64,000 bases of DNA from the NCBI GenBank assembly GCA_945900785.1, contig CAMDJM010000021.1, positions 1 to 64,000 of the forward strand, in the 5' to 3' direction. This document shows positions 16,436 through 24,169 of this stretch, in pieces. The notes beneath the pieces were generated by a model. The model searched no databases. It had not been told where the DNA came from and saw only the letters and a list, made by a program, of their open reading frames with translations. The stretch comes from Akkermansia muciniphila. GTDB taxonomy: Bacteria > Verrucomicrobiota > Verrucomicrobiia > Verrucomicrobiales > V1-33. The translations under genes and the position numbers were made by a program. Numbering within the stretch: position 1 is the stretch's first letter; every line of letters begins with the position of its first letter.

Positions 16436-16606
16436 CAAAAAACCGCTGGACTGGCCTTCCCCGGGGATGGATAGATCGATAGGGACCGGGCGGTGGCGTG
16501 GCGCAGGAGGCGCTCCACTGGTCCCTGTATAAGTTCCCCATCCAATGGGCAGGTGCCGTAGTGCATGGGGATGAAGTGTTTGGCCCCGAGGTCTGTGGAA
16601 GCGGCG
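16436..16606 (-). pseudogene. Partial copy of the 3' end of the neighbouring MBL-fold hydrolase gene
   Basis: About 170 bp align base for base, with scattered substitutions, to 17926-18096, the 3' end of the MBL hydrolase gene in the same orientation. Translated, GAKHFIPMHYGTCPLDGE and PVERLLRHATARSLS match GAKHFIPMHYGTFPLGGE and PVERLLRHAAARSLS. The copy has no start and stops matching abruptly near 16606. The two copies flank a 1.3-kb segment holding a low-GC gene and a transposase fragment. Confidence 0.85.
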
Positions 16607-16771
16607 TGGGAACTTTCGCATCTGATCTTAAAACTGCGGATTTGCATAAGGGCCTTTGAACTTTGAACGCCCTCTCTGTTGGTGTGGCGGCACTGCAGTT
16701 TTAACAATCACAATTTCCTTTGGAGTAGAAAGAAGCTTGTCCAGGGAGTGCCCGGCCTATTCCGCAATCGG

Positions 16772-17587
16772 CTAAAGTTCTACCCCGGAGGATTTAAAGA
16801 GGGCTTTCAGCATTCTTTTATTCGTGAACACTTTACCAAAGTATTCAGCCACCCTGATGGCGTCTTTTAGGGAGTTGAAATGAAAAAGCACCGTGCCGCC
16901 TTCGGAGTTGTCGAAGTAGCCACCGGGGTGCGTGCCTGCATGATCCTTCACCAGTTTCTTTTTTTCAATGGCTTCTCCCATGACGTCACCCAAGGTGTTT
17001 CCCTCCATCTCACATTCCTGGCCCATGGTATCGTCAAGCATCCCGAATTCTGTGAACTGCAGCCGGACCTCAGGCTCCGCATCATCAAGCAATTTGGACA
17101 ACAAAAACGGGTAATAAGTATCCGCATCTTCGCTATCCGCGTCAAAGAACGGTTCCTTTAGGGTCGCCGTTTTTGACGGAATTGACTCGCTTCTGGGTGG
17201 CCCCTTGGTGCCGAACACCCTGCGTTCTCCCTCACCAGGCCCGATTTGCTCGATTTCCAAATGACAATAGCGGCGGTGATCTTCACCATCTACCGCTATG
17301 ATCTTGCGTATCTGAGCCAAGGCGATGGCTGCTTGACTTGCCGGTCCCTTCAACCGGACGATCCCATGAATCCATGACTTCGACTTTTCAAAGACTTTAA
17401 ATTTTAACCTCGTGTGACTAAGATAAAATGTGATGTGTTCAGAGAACATCCTTGCTCGCAACTTTAAGTCACCGGGTCCGGCATTGTCTTCATACGGCAC
17501 AGTCCCACCAGAGCCATTCGGGGAACAAGCCTTAAGTTTTCGAATTTCAAATATTACTTCGTCGCTCTTTATCATATAAGCATGCAT
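16772..17587 (-). CDS. Hypothetical protein in a low-GC insert
   Basis: 271 residues with no recognised family; the start may be the fifth codon (MIKSDEVIFEIRKLKACS, 17575). No signal peptide or membrane helix is visible, and the protein is acidic in the middle (FFDADSEDADTYYPFLLS, DAEPEVRLQFTEFGMLDD). The C-terminal GGTVLFHFNSLKDAIRVAEYFGKVF suggests an alpha/beta fold. Base composition is clearly poorer in GC than the genes on both sides. The gene is bracketed by two copies of the MBL hydrolase 3' end and lies next to a RAYT remnant, so it was probably acquired. Function is unknown; nothing nearby indicates one. Confidence 0.7.
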   Translation of the reverse strand: MHAYMIKSDEVIFEIRKLKACSPNGSGGTVPYEDNAGPGDLKLRARMFSEHITFYLSHTRLKFKVFEKSKSWIHGIVRLKGPASQAAIALAQIRKIIAVDGEDHRRYCHLEIEQIGPGEGERRVFGTKGPPRSESIPSKTATLKEPFFDADSEDADTYYPFLLSKLLDDAEPEVRLQFTEFGMLDDTMGQECEMEGNTLGDVMGEAIEKKKLVKDHAGTHPGGYFDNSEGGTVLFHFNSLKDAIRVAEYFGKVFTNKRMLKALFKSSGVEL

Positions 17588-17669
17588 TGAGATTTCCTAA
17601 TTGAGTGCAATAAATCAGCAAAATTGTTTGTAAACTGACTTGTCATTGGATGATGCAGATTACGCCCGT

Positions 17670-17900
17670 GGCGCACGCAATGAATAGAGACCCCGGAGTG
17701 CCGGCTTCCCCAGATAACGCGAACCCCGCTTGCGCTCTGTCCGGCTTCTGTCTTGCACAGATTTAACGATTCGCTTCGAACCACCCATCCACGAACGTCC
17801 GGCTCCCAAACAGGACTCCCCTGGTGAACTGGGCCACGCGCCGCATCAACACCCCGGCTCGCACCGCCGCCCGGTGCGTTCCCCATCGCGGGTGGCTAGA
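17670..17900 (-). pseudogene. C-terminal remnant of a REP-associated (Y1/RAYT) transposase
   Basis: On the minus strand a frame reads RAAVRAGVLMRRVAQFTRG, VLFGSRTFVDGWFEANR and then a stop. In another frame, slightly further on, it reads RTERKRGSRYLGKPALRGLYSLR. FTRGVLFGSR.FVD and the Arg-rich LYSLR tail are what I associate with the C-terminal end of RAYT-type transposases. Frame change, internal stop and absence of the HUH catalytic part make it a relic. It lies directly behind the MBL hydrolase stop. Confidence 0.55.
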
Positions 17901-17923
17901 GAATCTTCTGGAGCGGGCAGGAT

Positions 17924-18904
17924 TCAAAAAACGCCGGGCTGGCCTTCGCCGGGGATGGTTAGATTGGAGAGGGACCGGGCGGCGGCGTGGCGCAGGAGGC
18001 GCTCCACCGGTTCCTGCATCGGTTCCCCACCCAGGGGGAAGGTGCCGTAGTGCATGGGGATGAAGTGTTTGGCCCCGAGGTCCGTGAAAGCGGCGAGGGC
18101 TTCCTCGGGGTTCATGTGGACCTCCCGGCCGCTCATGGAATCATAGGCTCCGATCGGCATGAGGGCGAGGTCAATGCCCGCGCTGCCTCCGATGCGGGTG
18201 AAGCCGTCGAAATAGGCGCTGTCGCCGCAATGGAACACGGTGCGCCCGGCGGAGTTGCGGATGAGAAATCCGCCAAAGCCGCGATGCGTATCATGCACCC
18301 AGCGGGCGCCCCAGTGCTTGGATGGGGTGAGGGTGATGGTGAGAGGACCGCAGGCGATTTCCTCCCAATAGTCGAGTTCCACGATCTCCCCAAAACCCCG
18401 GTTGGCCACCAGACTGCCGACGCCCTTGGGGGTGATGACCGGCTGGCCACAGGCGATGCGTGACAGACTGCCAAGGTGCAGGTGGTCAAAGTGCGCATGG
18501 GAGATGAGCACGAGGTGGATTACGGGCAACTCCTTCAAGGCCAGCCCGGGCATCCTGACGCGTTTTACAATGCCCAGCCATTTCGCCCAGACCGGATCGA
18601 TCAGAATATTCACGCCTTCCGTCTGCACGAGAAAGGTTGCATGCCCGATCCAAGTGACGTGGAAACGGTGATCCTCCGGGGTCGCCAGGTCCGGACGCAG
18701 CGTCTCGCCCTGACGGCGGGAGAAAATCTGCGGCAGGAGAATGCGGCGGATGAAATGATAGTTCCGCTGCAGGGATCCCTTGTTGGGGAGCAGTCCTACC
18801 TGAAGATCGTTGTCCGCAGATTTCCCGCCCCGGCGCAGGGAATCGCCCTTTTTCCGCAGGTGGGCGACGAGGTCGCGCACGGGCTGTTTCCGGGGGTTGG
18901 ACAC
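17924..18904 (-). CDS. MBL-fold metal-dependent hydrolase, NAPE-PLD/UlaG-like
   Basis: 326 residues starting at a GTG. Features of the NAPE-PLD-like branch of metallo-beta-lactamase folds: VTWIGHATFLVQTEGVNILIDPVW, then ISHAHFDHLHLGSL (HxHxDH metal site), SKHWGARW, TVFHCGDSAYF and GAKHFIPMHYGTFPLGGEP. Relatives act on phosphodiesters or lactones; the substrate here is unknown. The N-terminal 70 residues are basic, with no signal peptide. A broken copy of its 3' end lies 1.3 kb downstream. The rhodanese gene follows upstream in the same direction 15 bp away and may share a transcript. Confidence 0.85.
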   Translation of the reverse strand: MSNPRKQPVRDLVAHLRKKGDSLRRGGKSADNDLQVGLLPNKGSLQRNYHFIRRILLPQIFSRRQGETLRPDLATPEDHRFHVTWIGHATFLVQTEGVNILIDPVWAKWLGIVKRVRMPGLALKELPVIHLVLISHAHFDHLHLGSLSRIACGQPVITPKGVGSLVANRGFGEIVELDYWEEIACGPLTITLTPSKHWGARWVHDTHRGFGGFLIRNSAGRTVFHCGDSAYFDGFTRIGGSAGIDLALMPIGAYDSMSGREVHMNPEEALAAFTDLGAKHFIPMHYGTFPLGGEPMQEPVERLLRHAAARSLSNLTIPGEGQPGVF

Positions 18905-18918
18905 AGGAAGGAGGGAAG

Positions 18919-19392
18919 CTATTTCGCGGGCACGGCGGCGGGCTTTTCCACGGGGAGCCCGGCAGCCTTCCAGGCATTCAGGCCGCCATCCAGGTGGAGG
19001 ATGGATTTGAACCCAAGCTTGCCCAGCACGCCGAGGCTGCGGGTGCTGCGCCCGCCGGCGGCGCAGTGCACGAGGTAGGTTTTGGCAGGATCCAGTTTCG
19101 CCAGGTTCTTCTGGAAGTCAGGGGAGCCGATGTCGATGTTCTGAGCGCCCTTGAGGTGCCCTTCGGAAAACTCCTCCGGGCTTCTGACATCCAGGATGGT
19201 GATGGATTTTTCCGGGGCCTTGGCGGCCTGCGCGGCGGCGAGCGCCTTGGCCGCGTCCGGGGCGTTAAGATGGGTGACGGAGGACGCGGCGGGCGGGACT
19301 GCCGCAGACGGGGCGGGCGGTGCCGGCGTTTCTGCGGGAAGCAGCGCGGAGGACAAGGCAAACATCAGGCAGGCGGTGAAGGCAGTTTTCAT
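18919..19392 (-). CDS. Secreted rhodanese-like sulfurtransferase
   Basis: 157 residues: a signal peptide (MKTAFTACLMFALSSALLPA), an Ala/Pro-rich spacer, and one rhodanese domain with ITILDVRSPEEFSEGHLKGA, the active-site loop LVHCAAGGRSTRS (nucleophilic Cys) and the terminal HLDGGLNAWKAAGLPVE. Single-domain exported rhodaneses move sulfane sulfur to thiols or cyanide, or serve as binding modules in the periplasm. It ends 15 bp before the GTG of the MBL hydrolase gene in the same direction. Rhodanese and MBL domains often cooperate in sulfide or persulfide metabolism, although this MBL is not the ETHE1 type. Confidence 0.88.
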   Translation of the reverse strand: MKTAFTACLMFALSSALLPAETPAPPAPSAAVPPAASSVTHLNAPDAAKALAAAQAAKAPEKSITILDVRSPEEFSEGHLKGAQNIDIGSPDFQKNLAKLDPAKTYLVHCAAGGRSTRSLGVLGKLGFKSILHLDGGLNAWKAAGLPVEKPAAVPAK

Positions 19393-19442
19393 ACAGGGGA
19401 ATACAACGCTGGATCCGGGGTGGCGTCGAGGCTGGAATTTGC

Positions 19443-21044
19443 CTACCGCGGCAGCAGGCCATCAAGGAGTTTCAGCCCGCTATCCACGCCCTGGTGCAGG
19501 ATTTCCGGGGCTTTCTGCAGGATAGGGGGCGCGGTTTCGATCACGGCTTCGGCGGCCTTGATGCCGGTGCGGGCCGCAGTGGCAGCGCCTTCCATGGATA
19601 GCCCGGCGACTTGATCCACCGTGGCATTGAACCACGCCCTGGCCAATCGTTCTGACAAATCCTCCACCGGTTGGTCCAGGGTGCCGCTGAGCTGGAATGC
19701 GGTCCAGAGCAGGCCGGCATCATCCGGACTCAAGGCCCCGCCCTGCCCCGGGCTGGCACTGAAACGCTCGGCGCTCAGGAAGACGGTTTGTTCCGCCCCG
19801 GCCAGATAGCGCAGGGTGCCCGGCACGATGCCGAGGAGCAATTTTCCCTCCAGGCTGCCCCCGCGCCCTGTATTCACCTGACCCTTCAGCCGGAGCAATC
19901 CTGGAGCATCTGCGCGGATCCGCCGCACCTGCCAGGTCTCTGGAGCCACGCGCTCGTATTGGCCGGTGGCCTCCTTGATCTGCATCCGGAAAAAGGCGGC
20001 ATTCTGTGTCTTTTTTGCGATCACATCCAGCAGTGGCAGGGCTTGGAGCAACAAATCCTTCATCTGGAAATCGCCCTCGATCTTCACCGTATCCGGCTGC
20101 CGCCAATCACCGCGGAGGTTTGCGGTGCTCGAGGCCAGGCCAGTGCAGCGCTTCAACCAATCTTCCGGCAGCCAACGTTCCAGGCTGGCACTGCTGAGGC
20201 GCATTTTGAGCCGCAGCTCCCCGGGCGTCTGGAATCCCACGCTGCCTTCCGCTGTCACCATGGCTTCCTCGAGGGTGCCTTCCAACTGATCCAGCGAGGC
20301 CCCTTCCGGACGCAGCGTGCCACGGATCCGGGATACCTTCAGCGGTCGGCTGCTGCCAGCCATCCTCACTTCCCCGGCCCGTCCTGACAGGTCCAGACGG
20401 AAGGGTTTTACTTCCGGTTTCAGCTCCAGGGAAAAACCCCGCCCAGTCACCCCAGGTGAGTCCGCGGTGGCCTCTCTGACAAAATCAAACTGATCCACGG
20501 TGACCGGTCCCAGCACCGTCCGGTTAGGCAGCCAGCGTTGCAGCCAGGAGGGACCGGAGGCCTTGGGCACCACCGGCTCCAGCACGGGCGCGTTTTCCGT
20601 CAGGCGCTTTCCAGCGGAAAAATCCGCTGACACCTGAGCGATTCTGACAGAGTTCACCCGCCACACCCGATCCCAAAACGCCCCGGTATCCACCTCCGCC
20701 CGGAGATCGGAAAAGCGAAATTTCCGGAAAGCCGCCGCTTCCCGGCCATCCGCTTCAAAGGTCCCGGCAAAGGCCGCCGATCCCTGCCAGGTCACTCCAT
20801 CGATCCTGCACTCCGCCCGCAGCGCCTGGCCCGCCGCCGCATTCACCTGCGCCGTGAAGGCCTCACTCCGGAGATACCGGTCCACCCACACCCGCACCGC
20901 CCCTGCCCCGGCCAAGCACAGCGCCGCCACACCACCCAAAGCCAGCAAAACGCGCCGCCTTCCCTGCCGGGCAGGCTGGCGGCGGCCCCGGCGTGGCACT
21001 GCGGTGGACGGGGCATTTTCAATCGGGGCGGGGGAATCAGTCAT
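19443..21044 (-). CDS. AsmA-like inner-membrane-anchored protein
   Basis: 533 residues with a basic cytoplasmic start (RRGRRQPARQGRRR), one N-terminal membrane helix (about 31-52), and a long beta-rich region of repeated strands such as LKLKGTLRPEG-like and LRLKGQVNTGRGGSLEGKLLLGIVPGTL. This plan fits the AsmA/DUF748 group, large periplasmic bridge-like proteins linked to outer-membrane biogenesis. The closest subgroup cannot be named. The C-terminal EILHQGVDSGLKLLDGLLPR is amphipathic. Upstream and downstream genes point different ways, so it is probably transcribed alone. Confidence 0.65.
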   Translation of the reverse strand: MTDSPAPIENAPSTAVPRRGRRQPARQGRRRVLLALGGVAALCLAGAGAVRVWVDRYLRSEAFTAQVNAAAGQALRAECRIDGVTWQGSAAFAGTFEADGREAAAFRKFRFSDLRAEVDTGAFWDRVWRVNSVRIAQVSADFSAGKRLTENAPVLEPVVPKASGPSWLQRWLPNRTVLGPVTVDQFDFVREATADSPGVTGRGFSLELKPEVKPFRLDLSGRAGEVRMAGSSRPLKVSRIRGTLRPEGASLDQLEGTLEEAMVTAEGSVGFQTPGELRLKMRLSSASLERWLPEDWLKRCTGLASSTANLRGDWRQPDTVKIEGDFQMKDLLLQALPLLDVIAKKTQNAAFFRMQIKEATGQYERVAPETWQVRRIRADAPGLLRLKGQVNTGRGGSLEGKLLLGIVPGTLRYLAGAEQTVFLSAERFSASPGQGGALSPDDAGLLWTAFQLSGTLDQPVEDLSERLARAWFNATVDQVAGLSMEGAATAARTGIKAAEAVIETAPPILQKAPEILHQGVDSGLKLLDGLLPR

Positions 21045-21205
21045 GACCCTGCCACCCTGACAGCCTTCCGCTCATTCTGCAAGTTCCCACCGCGAATCGC
21101 CCCAGTTCCCCCAGCGTTGCGCCCGCCACGCCCGCAAGCTGCGCTGGATTTTTTCCGCGCTTTGTGATGAGGTGGCATATAAATCCCCCCACCCCCCAAA
21201 AAATC

Positions 21206-21910
21206 ATGACTTCCCCCTCCCGGATTCTCTTATATTCCCTTGGCTGCCTCGCCCTCGCTGCCCCCGCCCGCCTGCGTGCCGGGGAAGACTGGCAGGAAGC
21301 CGGACGCAACCTCTTCCAGAGCTACGCGGACGCCATGCAGGGCAAAAATTACTCCGTTTTCATCTCCAATTGTGAGAGCAAATCCCGCAGCCTCTTCCGC
21401 GAATTCACCCTTTGGCAGATGGACCTCATGTCGGACGACGACCTCATGGGCGTCCTCCCCCGGGATGATGGCGGCAACCCCATTTCACTCAAAGCCCTCC
21501 TGGAACTGGATGATGAGCGCTTCTGGTTTCTCTACACCGACTGGATGCGGAAGCGCGAATTGGCGATCACTGACAAAGTCCGCGCCCAGCAGGGACAATC
21601 CGGCCTGCCCATCTACAAGCTCAAAGTCCTCACCAAATACCAGGACACCCTCTTCATGATCGCAGAGCGCACCTACACCAAGCCTTCGCCCGTGCCCATT
21701 CCCCTCAGCGTCCTCGAGGCCGTGCAGGAAAAAGGTAAATGGAAGCTCAAAATCCCCCGCGAAATCATCTGGGACGCCCTCGAATCCGGCCGCACCCGCA
21801 CCCAGCAGATCCAGGAGGAACTCAAATACATCCCCTACGACGTCAAACCCCCGCTAAGGCCCTCAGCCGATCAGCACCCCCTCCCTGCCAAACCGCCGGA
21901 GTCAAAATAA
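21206..21910 (+). CDS. Secreted protein of unknown function
   Basis: The frame is open from 21164, but the Met at 21206 gives a proper signal peptide (MTSPSRILLYSLGCLALAAPARLRAG). The mature part, about 210 residues, is alpha-helical and charged, with ISNCESKSRSLFREFTLWQMD and DERFWFLYTDWMRKRELAITDKV, and a Pro-rich tail. No known domain is recognised. The protein appears intact. It precedes hisC by 67 bp in the same direction, but a functional link is not apparent. The leader before the start is a C-rich run without a Shine-Dalgarno sequence. Confidence 0.68.
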   Translation: MTSPSRILLYSLGCLALAAPARLRAGEDWQEAGRNLFQSYADAMQGKNYSVFISNCESKSRSLFREFTLWQMDLMSDDDLMGVLPRDDGGNPISLKALLELDDERFWFLYTDWMRKRELAITDKVRAQQGQSGLPIYKLKVLTKYQDTLFMIAERTYTKPSPVPIPLSVLEAVQEKGKWKLKIPREIIWDALESGRTRTQQIQEELKYIPYDVKPPLRPSADQHPLPAKPPESK

Positions 21911-21977
21911 TCCATCCCCCGTTTAAAAACGTTCCTGTCAAACCAGCCCGCTCCTCTCCTCTCTTTCATCCATCCTC

Positions 21978-23072
21978 ATGACCGACCTTTGGACCCAAGC
22001 CAACCCACAACTCCGCAGCCTCGTTTCCTACGAACCTGGCAAACCCATCGAAGAAGTCGCCCGCGAACTCGGGCTCAATCCTGACGACATCGTCAAGCTC
22101 GCCTCCAACGAAAACCCGCTGGGACCTTCCCCCAAAGCCGTCGCCGCCATGCAGCAGGCCCTCCTCCAGGCCCACATCTACCCGGACGGCGGTGGATATA
22201 AGCTGCGCACCGCCATCGCTGAAAAATTCGGCCTCGAAATGGGCAACATCGTCCTCGGCAATGGCTCCAATGAAATCATCGAATTCATCGGCCACGCCTT
22301 TCTCAAGCCCGGCGACGAGGTGATCACCGCCAAACACGCCTTCGTCGTTTACAAACTCATGGCCACCCTCTTCGGAGCCACCACCGTGGAAGTCGACGAC
22401 CCTGGCTTCAAGCACGACCTCCCCGCGATGGCCGCCGCCGTCACCCCGCGCACCAAGGAAATCTTCATCGCCAACCCCAACAACCCCACCGGCACCCTCT
22501 GCCATCAGGCGGAGATCGACGACTTCATGGCCCAAGTCCCGGAGCACGTCATTGTCGTGTTTGACGAGGCCTACTATGAATTCCTTGAGGAGCCCCCCGA
22601 TACCCTGAAATATATCAGGGAAGGCCGCAACGTCGTCATCATGCGCACCTTCTCCAAAATCCAGGGCCTTGCCAGCCTGCGCATCGGCTATGGCATCGCC
22701 CCCAAACACCTCGCCGACATCCTGCAAAAAACCCGTCAGCCTTTCAACGCCAACGCCATCGCCCAAGCCGGCGCCCTCGCTGGCTTGCTCGACGAAGACC
22801 ACCAGGACCGCACCCGCGCCGTGAACAAGGAAGGCCGCCTCTTCCTGGAAGCCCTCTTCACCCGCCTCCATCTCGAATTCATCCCCACCCACGCCAACTT
22901 CATCCTCGTCAAAGTCGGCGATGGCGACGCCCTATTCCACCATGCCATGAAGCACGGCGTCATCCTCCGCGCCATGCGCGCCTATGGTCTCCCGGAATGG
23001 ATCCGCGTCAGCATCGGCACCATGCCCCAAAACCAGAAATTCGCCACCATCCTCGAAGGTTGGCTGCCCTGA
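21978..23072 (+). CDS. hisC: Histidinol-phosphate aminotransferase
   Basis: 364 residues, full length for HisC. It shows LASNENPLGPSPKA near residue 40, YPDGGGYKLR, the substrate/PLP elements GNGSNEIIEF and NPNNPTGT near 170, FDEAYYEF (PLP-pyridine Asp) near 197, and the Schiff-base Lys in MRTFSKIQGLASLRIGYG near 225. It converts imidazole-acetol phosphate to histidinol phosphate in histidine synthesis and may also act on aromatic amino acids. No other his gene is in the window, so the pathway is scattered in this genome. The 207 bp after it hold nothing recognisable. Confidence 0.93.
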   Translation: MTDLWTQANPQLRSLVSYEPGKPIEEVARELGLNPDDIVKLASNENPLGPSPKAVAAMQQALLQAHIYPDGGGYKLRTAIAEKFGLEMGNIVLGNGSNEIIEFIGHAFLKPGDEVITAKHAFVVYKLMATLFGATTVEVDDPGFKHDLPAMAAAVTPRTKEIFIANPNNPTGTLCHQAEIDDFMAQVPEHVIVVFDEAYYEFLEEPPDTLKYIREGRNVVIMRTFSKIQGLASLRIGYGIAPKHLADILQKTRQPFNANAIAQAGALAGLLDEDHQDRTRAVNKEGRLFLEALFTRLHLEFIPTHANFILVKVGDGDALFHHAMKHGVILRAMRAYGLPEWIRVSIGTMPQNQKFATILEGWLP

Positions 23073-23280
23073 AAATATCTTCCATTCCACCACCTGCGAT
23101 GCTACGGGGCAACGGCGCAAAAGCGAGCGTCCGCAGGGCGAACGGCATGCCACCATCTGTGATTTCCTCACTGCACCCATTGGCTTCCAAACCGCTGTCA
23201 TTCCCAAAACCTGAATCACCACCGGGAGAAAAGGATCTGCCTGAAATGTCGTCCCATAGGCTGTTATGAATCAACCCGCA

Positions 23281-23740
23281 TTAGCCCCTTTTAAAGCGCA
23301 GCCCGTATTCATGCCGCAGGGCATCGTGATGCTCCTGCAGCGCATCCTTGGATAAGGACTCAAGCACGGTGTCGGAGGTGATAGGCAAGTCCAGAAATTC
23401 TTCAAGCGTTTGTATCTTGCCGACCACGCGGCCTTCGAACCGACCTTCGACGCGGCCTTCGATTTTGAGTTTTTCGGCGACTGACATAGTGGTGGTTTTG
23501 AGTGCTGGATTCGACGACAAGATCGGGTAAATCGACTGCGCGTCAGGTTCGCTGTCGGCGTGCAGAGCGTAGAGGAGCATCAGGCCGATCAGGTCGTCCG
23601 GCAAAGCATGGGCCGGAAATTGCACCAGCCAGGCAAAAAACTTGAGGATTTCGCGCTGGCGGACCAATTTCATCAAATTCAGCACGATCCGGAGCTGGGT
23701 ATCCGATTCGCCGGTCGTTGGATTATAATGGTTTAGATCC
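23281..23740 (-). pseudogene. C-terminal part of an Rpn/PD-(D/E)XK-transposase family protein
   Basis: The minus-strand frame (ORF track up to 23862) carries HYNPTTGESDTQLRIVLNL, LIGLMLLYALHADSE and the charged repeat MSVAEKLKIEGRVEGRFEGR typical of the C-terminal half of Rpn-like nucleases (recombination-promoting, DUF4351-related). The N-terminal PD-(D/E)XK nuclease part is missing. Upstream of about 23740 the frame continues only into antisense of another gene fragment. It is therefore a 5'-truncated relic. The full protein would nick DNA and promote recA-independent recombination. Confidence 0.65.
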
Positions 23741-23743
23741 CGG

Positions 23744-23983
23744 GTGGAATGGATCCGCCGCCCCGTCTGGTCCGATGCCGTGGCCGCTGCCGTCAAGGAA
23801 GTGAATCGCCGCCTTGCCGCCCGCGTCTCCACCGATCCTGGAATCCGCTTCGTCGATCTCACTGGTGAGGTCCTGAGCTTGGACTACGTCGATACCCTGT
23901 ATTTCAACCCAGCCTTTTACCAAAAAATCCAACCCCGGGTCATTGCAGAAATCACAGCGCTTTCCAAGCCAGAGTCGAATTAA
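23744..23983 (+). pseudogene. C-terminal fragment, probably of an SGNH-like hydrolase
   Basis: A 79-codon frame ending at 23983 reads WSDAVAAAVKEVNRRLAARV, then FVDLTGEVLSLDYVDTLYFN and FYQKIQPRVIAEI. The D-x-x-(F/H)N-x-x-FY-x-K-x-x-P pattern resembles the last block of SGNH hydrolases, but the catalytic His would be Tyr-Phe here and the rest is absent. The fragment starts exactly where the opposing Rpn fragment ends, so both seem to have been cut by the same rearrangement. It has no leader of its own. Confidence 0.45.
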
Positions 23984-24076
23984 TCCTCAAAAGCCTGGAT
24001 CGGCCCGATTTCATTTTATCAATTTCATCGCCGTATTTCCCTGAATCATCCAAGCCCTCCGCGCCTTGCCCCGATC

Positions 24077-24119
24077 CCACCCAGCGCCCACCCAGCGCCC
24101 GCCCAGCGCCCGCCCTGCC
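24077..24119. repeat. Short tandem repeat of CCAGCGCCCGC
   Basis: Three to four imperfect 11-base units (ccagcgcccac, ccagcgcccgc, ccagcgcccgc, cctgccc) lie 50-90 bp before the pelD start, in an otherwise unremarkable 186-bp gap. Confidence 0.7.
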
Positions 24120-24169
24120 CCTTCATTTCCCGCTTTCCATTTCCGGCGCTTTGCGGTTCCTAATGGCTG

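Noticed and set aside
17572-17886. 104-codon minus-strand ORF next to the low-GC gene
   Set aside because: Its composition is not protein-like, while the RAYT relic is seen in other frames of the same DNA.
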